A model generated the notes under the pieces. The model was not told the DNA's origin and ran no database searches. It was given only the letters and a program-made list of their open reading frames with translations. The translations under genes and the position numbers were made by a program. From Prevotella sp. UBA2756 (GTDB lineage: Bacteria; Bacteroidota; Bacteroidia; Bacteroidales; Bacteroidaceae), in NCBI GenBank assembly GCA_002353205.1, contig DEJE01000044.1:26960-47867 (forward strand): a stretch of DNA of 20,908 nt. Reading direction: 5' to 3'. This document shows, one piece after another, positions 14,888 to 20,908 of the stretch. Each line of letters opens with the position of its first letter. Position 1 is the first letter of the stretch.

Positions 14888-17629
14888 ATGCGTAAACTCT
14901 TGATTCTGGCTGTCGCCTTTGCCTTTCACTCTTTTGAGGCAAAAGCAGACAATGAGAAATCATTGACTCCCGACAATCCTGTCGATTCTCAGTTTGTATG
15001 GAACAGAAACCTTGACGAAGTCGTTGTGACGGGTCAGGGCGGTGCCGTCTCCAAGCGTCGCCTGTCCTCCAACATCACAAAGCTGTCGGCTACAGATTTG
15101 GAAAAGCTTCCAACGGGTCGCATCGACCAGATGTTGCAAAATGCGCTGCCCAATGTTCAGTTTACTCTGACAAACGGCCAGCCGGGAACTACTTCCATGA
15201 TCAAGTCGCGCGGTCTTTCGTCGGCATTCACCAACTCCACACCTGTCATCTATGTCGACGGTGTGCGTGTGGACAACTTGAACACGGGCTCTTCACTGTT
15301 CAATGTCCTGAACAATGCTTACGGAAACATCAGCGGACAAACGGCAGCATCGAGTGCCATCGGCGACATCCCGATGGAGAACATCGACCACATTGAGTAT
15401 GTTCCGGGCGGAGCGGCGACCACCCTCTACGGTTCCGATGCTGCAAACGGCGTCATTCAGATTTTCACCAAGAACCACGGCTCTGGCCGTTTCCTGGCAT
15501 CCGTCCTGTCACAGTTAGGCTTTGACGTGGCAAATACGCAATACTATCACTTTGACCGCACCAAGGAACTGCTCCATCAGACGGGTTTCCAGCAGAAATA
15601 CGGCCTGACATTCGCGGGTGGCACAGAGCGCATGGGCTATTCCTTCGGGGCCAGCATGAGCCAAAACACGGGAACCATCATCCACAATGGCAACGACCAG
15701 AAGAAGTATGACATCCGCTTCGGCTCTTCTATCCGCATGAACTCCATGCTGAAATATACGAACTCGTTCGGCTTCGTGGCTGAGGACTACAAACGCAACC
15801 GCAACGGAAACCAAGGCTACTATACGGGGCTGTGGTTTGCCGAGGGGGCTGCGGCAGCCAATTTTACCTATATGGGCGAGGATGGGCAGCAGCATAGCTT
15901 CCCTGCTGACATCGACGCAGCTACTCCCTACGAATATGAAAAGATGAAGGAGTTCGTCTCACAGGCAGAGGCACTTCAGGACCACAAGGAAGAGGTGAAG
16001 CGCTTCCAAACATCCCACCAGATAGAGTTCACGCCACTGAAGAACCTTACCTTCCATGCCACGCTTGGACTCGACTACCGCTACAACACCGACAAGCTGG
16101 TGGAGACCAACCGCTATCTTGTTCACACGCAGATGAAGCCCGCCGGAACCACCGACGCAGGCAGTGTGTCGAACTACGACCGCAACTACTACGGCATCAC
16201 GGGCGAGCTCAACGGTCAGTGGAAGTACTATCACGACGAACTGTTCAGCAACGTCCTCACCGGAGGGTTTCAGTACTTCTCCACTCATGACCATCAGAGT
16301 CTCTATAAAGGACAGAACGTACGCGACGGCGCGCGCATCATGAGCGGTGCCGGCACCATCTATGCCGACGAGTGGCTCAGCTACCTGCACAGCTATGGTG
16401 GCTACCTGCAAGACAATTTCGGCTGGCTCAACCGCTACTACCTGGATCTTGGACTGCGCATCGACTACAATACTGCTTTCGGCGACCAAGTCGGTTGGCA
16501 AGCCTATCCGAAAGTCGGGCTCTCCTACGTCGTTACGGACGAACCGTGGATGCAGAATGTCGTCGACGGCGGATGGGTGAACTCGCTGAAGCTCATGGCC
16601 AACTACGGCGTGGCAGGCAGCTATCCCCCGGCTTTCGAGTATCAGCGCACGATCAATGTCAGCTCCTATCTTGACAAGCAGGCAAACACCTTCGGCAAGA
16701 ACGGCAATCCCAATCTGGGACCGGAGAAGAAGCATTCTTTCGAAGTTGGTTTTCAAGGCTCGTTCTTCCACAATGTGCTTAACCTTGGACTCACATGGTA
16801 CCACGCCATCACGCGCGATGCCCTTTTCAACGTACCCACGCTGCCGTCTTCAGGCCAGAGCAGTTCCTATCTGGCCAACATCGGTAAGATACGTAACCGC
16901 GGCATAGAGATGTACATGGGCCTGAATATCATCGACACGAAAGACTGGGGGCTCGCTATGCGCGCCTCGCTGAACACCAACGACAACAAGGTGCTCTCCA
17001 CGGGCGGAGTCGTACCCTTTGCCATCGGCGGTTTTTCGTCGCGTACCATTGTGACCGTCGTAGAGGAAGGCAAGTCTGTAGGCTTCCTGCGCGGCACAGC
17101 GACCTCTCTCAACGCCGACGGAAGCGTCAACGAGACTCTTTACAATCAGGATCTTGGACGCACCATTCCGAAAATGTATGGCAACTTCTCGCTCTCTGCC
17201 CGTTGGCAAAGGCTGAACCTTACACTCATGGGCGACTATCAGACGGGGGCTTACGTTCACTCCTTCGACCGCCAGTTCCGATTTGCGAAGGGCATCAAGG
17301 ACGATGCCATACCTGACGCGGCGCTCGAAGGCACCACGCAGGCCAAGACTTGGCTGAACTTCACGAACTTCTTCGTGGAGAAAGCCGACTTCCTGAAAGT
17401 GCGCAACATCTGCATCGACTATACGTTCAAGTTTCCCGAGTTTGTCTTGCATGAGCTGAATTTCGCTTTCAATGTCTACAATCCTTTCTCGTGGACCAGG
17501 AGCAGCGTGGACCCCGAAGCTGTTCTGAGCGGAGCACGCACGCAGGGAGCTGTTGCCACGGGTGGACTGAGCTACAGCAGCTACAGCCAGCCTCGGCAAT
17601 ATGTGCTGACTGCGAAGATCAACTTTTAG
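14888..17629 (+). CDS. TonB-dependent receptor (SusC/RagA-type), without N-terminal regulatory-like domain
   Basis: Outer-membrane active transporter of 913 residues. Signal peptide (1-20, ending AKA); a short spacer; a TonB-box-like DEVVVTG (43-49); plug domain (about 55-197) with IKSRGLSSAF, VIYVDGVRV, the IDHIEYVPGGAATTLYGSDAANGVIQIFTK-type plug end (about 166-195); then a beta-barrel ending RQYVLTAKINF. It lacks the carboxypeptidase-regulatory-like domain present in the first SusC here (compare residues 38-110 of 4544-7756), and is about 150 residues shorter. The next gene is a SusD-like lipoprotein, so this is a SusCD-type pair, although the plug motif (PGGAATTLYGSDA) is nearer RagA/siderophore-type receptors than classical SusC. 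The substrate is unknown. The phosphodiesterase gene in the same operon suggests a phosphate-bearing substrate. Confidence 0.88.
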   Translation: MRKLLILAVAFAFHSFEAKADNEKSLTPDNPVDSQFVWNRNLDEVVVTGQGGAVSKRRLSSNITKLSATDLEKLPTGRIDQMLQNALPNVQFTLTNGQPGTTSMIKSRGLSSAFTNSTPVIYVDGVRVDNLNTGSSLFNVLNNAYGNISGQTAASSAIGDIPMENIDHIEYVPGGAATTLYGSDAANGVIQIFTKNHGSGRFLASVLSQLGFDVANTQYYHFDRTKELLHQTGFQQKYGLTFAGGTERMGYSFGASMSQNTGTIIHNGNDQKKYDIRFGSSIRMNSMLKYTNSFGFVAEDYKRNRNGNQGYYTGLWFAEGAAAANFTYMGEDGQQHSFPADIDAATPYEYEKMKEFVSQAEALQDHKEEVKRFQTSHQIEFTPLKNLTFHATLGLDYRYNTDKLVETNRYLVHTQMKPAGTTDAGSVSNYDRNYYGITGELNGQWKYYHDELFSNVLTGGFQYFSTHDHQSLYKGQNVRDGARIMSGAGTIYADEWLSYLHSYGGYLQDNFGWLNRYYLDLGLRIDYNTAFGDQVGWQAYPKVGLSYVVTDEPWMQNVVDGGWVNSLKLMANYGVAGSYPPAFEYQRTINVSSYLDKQANTFGKNGNPNLGPEKKHSFEVGFQGSFFHNVLNLGLTWYHAITRDALFNVPTLPSSGQSSSYLANIGKIRNRGIEMYMGLNIIDTKDWGLAMRASLNTNDNKVLSTGGVVPFAIGGFSSRTIVTVVEEGKSVGFLRGTATSLNADGSVNETLYNQDLGRTIPKMYGNFSLSARWQRLNLTLMGDYQTGAYVHSFDRQFRFAKGIKDDAIPDAALEGTTQAKTWLNFTNFFVEKADFLKVRNICIDYTFKFPEFVLHELNFAFNVYNPFSWTRSSVDPEAVLSGARTQGAVATGGLSYSSYSQPRQYVLTAKINF

Positions 17630-17671
17630 GTAATAATTCATAATGCATAATGTAATTTCAAAAAAAGAAAC
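17630..17671. repeat. CATAATG microrepeats between receptor and SusD-like gene
   Basis: The spacer has ATTCATAATGCATAATG, near-tandem 7-base units, followed by an A-rich tract before the start codon. It resembles the AT-rich spacer at 7757-7793 in the same susC/susD position of the other locus. Confidence 0.4.
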
Positions 17672-19090
17672 ATGAAAAAGATATATATACTTACCATTGC
17701 GACGCTCATGCTGGCCAGTTGCGACCTGGTAGAACCCGATGAAATCATCAATCCAAACGTAGACGAAGAAGCTTTTCTCCACTCCGACAATCCGATGGAG
17801 ACATGGGTGAACGGCACGGAGAAGGAGTTCGCCCTCCACATGTCCGATTTCGTCGAACTGATGGAGATTCTCTCCGACAACTATTTCAACAACTACACAC
17901 GGTCGAGCAAGGTGTTCGACGTGCCGCAACTTCTCTACACCGATGCTGACGTCACGAAGCTGCAACGCCATGTAGGAGCACTGCGCGAAATGGCGGACTA
18001 CGGATTGCAGACCGTCGCAAAGGCTGATCCTGCCACCACCGATGCCCAACGTTTCCACCTGCTCTGTGTCAAAGCCTATTCATTTCTGCTGGCTGGCGAC
18101 TTCTTCCGCGCCCTTCCGCTGGAAAATGGAGGCGATGCCGTGGAATGGAACGGCCAGCTGCAGAAAGCCATCGAGACACTCGACGAAGCACTACACTTAG
18201 CCGAGAACGACGATGACCGTGCGTTCGTGCACACCCTCTACGCCCGTGCTGCCCATCGCCTGGGCCTCAGTGAGCAGGCTGTCAGCCATGCCCGCCAGTC
18301 GCTGGCTGCATCCCGCGATTTTTGCCGTCAGTTGCAGTTCGACAGCAAGAACGGCGTCGTCAGCGGTGCGCAGGAAGCCATCTGGAGCGATTGGTTCCAA
18401 CCCTTGCCCCGTCTCGACTTCCTCGACCCCAAATATTTCCAGATGACCAGCACCGACCAGTGCCCCATCACCATTGCCAAGGCTGAAGAGAATTACCTCA
18501 TCCTCGCCGAAGCTGCCCTGGCCGCCAACAATCTGCAGGAAGCCAAGACGCAGCTCACGGCGTTGCTGCAGCTCGTGCAGGCCCGTCCTGTGCAGAAAGA
18601 CGTCAACGATCAGCTCGAAGGGCGCTACAACGGAGGTCTGAAAGTATTCCCTAACGACCCAGCCTACCGCGTGCAGGCATCGCCCGACGACTCGCTACGC
18701 GCAGGACTCATCGTAGACCGTCGGCCGCCAAGACTCATTACCGTGCCTTACATCTCCGGGACCTCGGTCACGCAAGCAATGATTGACGGCTTGTCCGACC
18801 ACAACAGCGCCCTCGAGTTGGTCTATCTCATGCGACAGGAGATTTTCTTTGCTGAAGGAAGACGCCCAGCCGACCTTGGCATACGACTGCCGCTCTGCGA
18901 AGTGGAGGCCGCACACGCCAGTAACGGAGCTGACTACACCGAAGCCTTCATCCCGACTTTCGTCCCACAAAACTACGGTCTGGACGAATTCACCATCGAC
19001 GATGCTGCAAAAACCGTCACCATCAAGCACAACATGAACCGCATCATCGCGACGAATGCGAAGGCGAAGGAAGTGGCGCCATTTGAATAA
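17672..19090 (+). CDS. SusD/RagB-like outer-membrane lipoprotein (short)
   Basis: A 472-residue lipoprotein (lipobox LASC, Cys17) followed by DLVEPDEIINPN, a start resembling RagB/SusD proteins. The middle is helical and TPR-like: FHLLCVKAYSFLLAGDFFRALPLE (about 125-150), KAIETLDEALHLAE and AFVHTLYARAAHRLG. A late segment, PITIAKAEENYLILAEAALAANNLQEAK (about 265-290), corresponds to the SusD helix that precedes the C-terminal part. It is shorter than classical SusD (about 500-590) and diverges clearly from the first SusD here. It lies 42 bases after the TonB receptor and 32 before the phosphodiesterase gene, so the three form one operon. It should act as the substrate-capturing lid of the receptor. 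The ligand is unknown; nothing in the cluster points to a sugar polymer. Confidence 0.82.
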   Translation: MKKIYILTIATLMLASCDLVEPDEIINPNVDEEAFLHSDNPMETWVNGTEKEFALHMSDFVELMEILSDNYFNNYTRSSKVFDVPQLLYTDADVTKLQRHVGALREMADYGLQTVAKADPATTDAQRFHLLCVKAYSFLLAGDFFRALPLENGGDAVEWNGQLQKAIETLDEALHLAENDDDRAFVHTLYARAAHRLGLSEQAVSHARQSLAASRDFCRQLQFDSKNGVVSGAQEAIWSDWFQPLPRLDFLDPKYFQMTSTDQCPITIAKAEENYLILAEAALAANNLQEAKTQLTALLQLVQARPVQKDVNDQLEGRYNGGLKVFPNDPAYRVQASPDDSLRAGLIVDRRPPRLITVPYISGTSVTQAMIDGLSDHNSALELVYLMRQEIFFAEGRRPADLGIRLPLCEVEAAHASNGADYTEAFIPTFVPQNYGLDEFTIDDAAKTVTIKHNMNRIIATNAKAKEVAPFE

Positions 19091-19099
19091 AAAGGAAGG

Positions 19100-19120
19100 C
19101 CCCCTAACCTACGAAGGGGG
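19100..19120 (+). repeat. CCCCCT/AGGGGG hairpin just before the phosphodiesterase start
   Basis: CCCCCT (19100-19105) pairs with AGGGGG (19115-19120) around a 9-base loop, ending two bases before the ATG at 19123. The 3' arm is the only purine-rich, Shine-Dalgarno-like sequence there, so folding would hide it. The loop context (CCCCTAACCT...GAAGGGGG) resembles dispersed palindromes I associate with Prevotella-type genomes. No T-tract follows, so it is not a usual terminator. Confidence 0.5.
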
Positions 19121-19122
19121 AA

Positions 19123-20475
19123 ATGAAAACGAATAATGTAAGTAAAACAGGAAAAAGTATGTACCGTCTGATATTCCTCATTTCATCCATATTAAGTATA
19201 GCAGTCCCCTCTGGAGCGGCCGATACTCCGTCAACTATTGAAGCTGCCTCCCCCCGCTACGTCATACTCATCACCATCGACGGTCTGCGCGCCGAGATGA
19301 TCGACGACCTGCTCATGCCGTCACCCTTCCTGAAGATGATGAGTCGCGACGGACTGCGCATCGGCCGCGTCATCGGCGTACCGCCAGCCGCCACCTATCC
19401 GTCGCATACCACACTCGTCACCGGCGAGGTGCCTGCCCGCCACCGCATCTTCTACAACCGTCCCTTCCTGTGGAACAAAGACACAGCGCGCATCAGCTAC
19501 TGGTATGCCGACAGCATCGCCGTGCCTACCATCTGGCAGCGAGCCCACGAGGCAGGCATGAGGACGGCTTCGCTCTTCTGGCCGGTCTCCACCGGAAGCC
19601 CCTACATCGACTACAACGTGCCCGAGTTCTGGTCACTCGACTACAGCTGCGACCAGATGGCGTACATCAAGCCGTGGTGCACGCCTCACGGAATCCTTGA
19701 CGAACTGGAGCAGAACGCCTGCGGACGGCTCGACACCATCACCTATCAGGCAGGATCGCTGCAACGCGACGGGCGCACCGCCGCCATGGCCAACTACCTG
19801 ATGAACCACTATCAGCCGCAGCTCATGACCGTTCACCTCATCACCACCGACTACAGCCAGCATGCCCTGGGCACCCACAGCCAGCAGCTTCTGCAAGACG
19901 TAGCCAGTGCCGACCATGCCGTGGGCACCATTCTTGAGAACCTGCGGCTCACCCATCGCCTCGACAGCACCCTCATTATCGTAACCGGCGACCACGGCTT
20001 CTGCGACTACAGCCGCACGCTCAGTCCTAATGTCTGGCTGACAAGGGCCGGACTGCTCAGTCCTGAGCCTGGCGGATCATGGAAAGCCTGCTTCTATGGC
20101 GGCGGGAACACCAGTTTCCTTTATCTCCGCAAGGGTGACGACCGCCGCACGCTGCGCCGTATACGTCGCATGCTGGACGACCTGCCTCCCGAAGAGCGCA
20201 GTCTCTTCCGCGTCGTGGAGAAACAAGAGCTCACCGAAAAGGGAGCCGACCCCGCCGTCGCCATCGCCCTGGAACCCATTGTCGGCGTGGCTGTCACCAA
20301 CAACCGAACGGGCGACGTGGTCAGCCGTCGGAGCGGAGGCACACACGGATTCCTAAGCGGACAGGACGCCACCACGCTCATCGCCTACGGAGCAGGCATC
20401 ACGCCCGGACGTCAGGACACCATCCGTCAGACGGCCATCGCCCCATGGATTCTCCGCCTGCTACGCTGCAACTGA
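19123..20475 (+). CDS. Type I phosphodiesterase/nucleotide pyrophosphatase (alkaline phosphatase superfamily), secreted
   Basis: Two-zinc hydrolase of 450 residues in the ENPP-like branch of the alkaline phosphatase superfamily. All expected residues are visible: metal-binding Asp53 (TIDGLR), nucleophile Thr91 (TYPSHTTLVTG), Asp243 and His247 (TTDYSQH), Asp290-His291 (VTGDHGF) and His408 (GGTHGF). This set fits phosphodiesters, nucleotide pyrophosphates or phosphomonoesters, and cannot tell which. The N-terminus carries a signal peptide (MYRLIFLISSILSIAVPSGAA). The start may be 19123, with a 12-residue basic extension, or the ATG at 19159, which gives a standard signal peptide and avoids the adjoining hairpin. 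As the last gene of the receptor/SusD-like operon it would act in the periplasm or outer membrane on the imported substrate, or release phosphate from it. Substrate is inferred only in general terms. Confidence 0.88.
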   Translation: MKTNNVSKTGKSMYRLIFLISSILSIAVPSGAADTPSTIEAASPRYVILITIDGLRAEMIDDLLMPSPFLKMMSRDGLRIGRVIGVPPAATYPSHTTLVTGEVPARHRIFYNRPFLWNKDTARISYWYADSIAVPTIWQRAHEAGMRTASLFWPVSTGSPYIDYNVPEFWSLDYSCDQMAYIKPWCTPHGILDELEQNACGRLDTITYQAGSLQRDGRTAAMANYLMNHYQPQLMTVHLITTDYSQHALGTHSQQLLQDVASADHAVGTILENLRLTHRLDSTLIIVTGDHGFCDYSRTLSPNVWLTRAGLLSPEPGGSWKACFYGGGNTSFLYLRKGDDRRTLRRIRRMLDDLPPEERSLFRVVEKQELTEKGADPAVAIALEPIVGVAVTNNRTGDVVSRRSGGTHGFLSGQDATTLIAYGAGITPGRQDTIRQTAIAPWILRLLRCN

Positions 20476-20550
20476 CATTGCCCTCATTACATCTTCTGGG
20501 TTTTCTTTTTTGTTAGTTCCACATCAAGCAGGTCTGCAATTCTGAGAAAC

Positions 20551-20724
20551 TTAAGAAACTTTTTTCGTCGACTTGCATTTCCCTGCAAAAGGGCAGCCGG
20601 CACAGCCAGCCGACATTTTTTTCGCTTTCTTGACTGCACAGTAGAAGCGAAAGACGGCATAGCCAATGGCTGTCAAAATGATGACGGCCACGATGATATA
20701 TTGCAGGATGATGCTCTCGTTCAT
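20551..20724 (-). CDS. FeoB-associated Cys-rich membrane protein
   Basis: A 57-residue protein: one transmembrane helix (about residues 8-27, IIVAVIILTAIGYAVF), a basic stretch (VKKAKK), and a cysteine-rich cytoplasmic tail (Cys41, Cys44, Cys50 in CAGCPFAGKCKSTKK). This arrangement is that of the small FeoB-associated proteins (PF12669-type), thought to aid ferrous iron transport, normally beside feoAB. No feoA or feoB is in the window. I start at the ATG at 20724 (MNESIILQ), because the promoter lies directly upstream. The longer ORF from 20796 would extend through the promoter and has no family match. It is convergent with the phosphodiesterase gene. The gap of 75 bases has no clear terminator. 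Confidence 0.8.
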   Translation of the reverse strand: MNESIILQYIIVAVIILTAIGYAVFRFYCAVKKAKKMSAGCAGCPFAGKCKSTKKVS

Positions 20725-20730
20725 TGCCTG

Positions 20731-20761
20731 CAAAGATAGACATTTTCCACGAAACGAACAA
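20731..20761 (-). promoter_or_regulatory. Promoter of the FeoB-associated gene, nearly leaderless
   Basis: Read on the - strand: TTG (20761-20759), 20 bases, TATCTTTG (20738-20731), then six bases (CAGGCA) to the ATG at 20724. With the usual start 5-7 bases beyond the -7 box, the message would have no, or almost no, 5' leader. Geometry is identical to the promoter at 14433-14463. Confidence 0.6.
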
Positions 20762-20893
20762 CAGAGAATCTCAAAAAAGCCCTCTTCACTCCCCAAAATG
20801 GGAACGGGCGAGGGGCGTTCAATCGCGTGAAGATGTGAGTCGTGTGCAAAAACTCAGGAAAAACGACCCTCTCTTTGCACTTTTCCCCCCGAA

Positions 20894-20908
20894 ATGAAGC
20901 GAAAGATT
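20894..20908 (+). CDS. Possible start of a gene running off the right edge
   Basis: ATG at 20894 begins MKRKI, a plausible signal-peptide-like start. TCTCTTTG (20870-20877), one mismatch from TAnnTTTG, lies 16 bases upstream, without a TTG at the expected spacing. Five codons cannot be identified. The stretch 20762-20893 otherwise shows nothing I can name. Confidence 0.25.

Noticed and set aside
16850..18058. 402-codon - strand frame across the receptor/SusD-like junction
   Set aside because: It overlaps two well-supported genes and their spacer, and has no recognisable domain or promoter.
20476..20550. Terminator between the convergent phosphodiesterase and FeoB-associated genes
   Set aside because: There is a T-rich run (GGGTTTTCTTTTTTG) and a GCAGGTCTGC palindrome, but no stem of useful length directly before a T-tract on either strand.
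20725..20796. Upstream extension of the FeoB-associated ORF to 20796
   Set aside because: It would translate through an exact promoter box. The family starts directly before its membrane helix, as MNESIILQ does.

Overview
The window looks like part of a Bacteroidales chromosome, most likely Prevotella or a close relative. The grounds are: paired SusC/SusD-like genes with a lipoprotein SusD; a membrane regulator with a periplasmic propeller and an AraC-type DNA-binding domain; promoters of the Bacteroidetes type (TTG, 20 bases, TAnnTTTG) instead of -35/-10 boxes; weak Shine-Dalgarno sequences; and a flavodoxin/DUF2023 pair. I saw no rRNA, tRNA, CRISPR array, insertion sequence or phage gene.

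Region 1 (about 1-13,461, all + strand) is a polysaccharide utilisation locus whose enzymes point to arabinan. A periplasmic GH43 arabinanase-like enzyme (93-1127) is followed after 17 bases by a propeller/Y_Y_Y/AraC regulator (1145-4192). This regulator has no histidine kinase or receiver domain, so it is a one-component form of the usual hybrid two-component sensor. A 351-base gap holds two identical 14-base direct repeats with a 21-base period, then a TAnnTTTG box with no -33 element, then a leader of about 265 nt. This is the arrangement expected for an activator-dependent promoter. The induced operon is susC-like (4544-7756), susD-like (7794-9551), a surface glycan-binding lipoprotein with three related modules (9589-11496), and a surface GH43 endo-arabinanase lipoprotein (11569-13317). 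An 18-bp hairpin separates the last two. A bidirectional terminator (13417-13461) closes the locus. The likely sequence of events is: surface endo-arabinanase and binding proteins cut and capture arabinan, SusCD imports oligosaccharides, the periplasmic GH43 trims them, and the propeller regulator senses them.

Region 2 (13,489-14,463, - strand) is a two-gene unit: a DUF2023 protein and a long-chain flavodoxin, with a clear promoter at 14433-14463. Upstream lies an AT-rich stretch with a 45-codon fragment on the - strand. It encodes the same CPFxGKCxSTK signature as the FeoB-associated gene at the right end of the window, and is probably a gene remnant.

Region 3 (14,799-20,475, + strand) is a second outer-membrane uptake operon: a TonB-dependent receptor without the usual N-terminal carboxypeptidase-regulatory-like domain, a short SusD/RagB-like lipoprotein, and a nucleotide pyrophosphatase/phosphodiesterase-type enzyme with the full two-metal residue set. 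It carries no glycoside hydrolase. I infer uptake of a phosphorylated or phosphodiester-containing substrate.

Region 4 (20,551-20,908) holds a small FeoB-associated Cys-rich membrane protein on the - strand, with its promoter almost touching its start codon, and perhaps the first codons of a divergent gene at the right edge.
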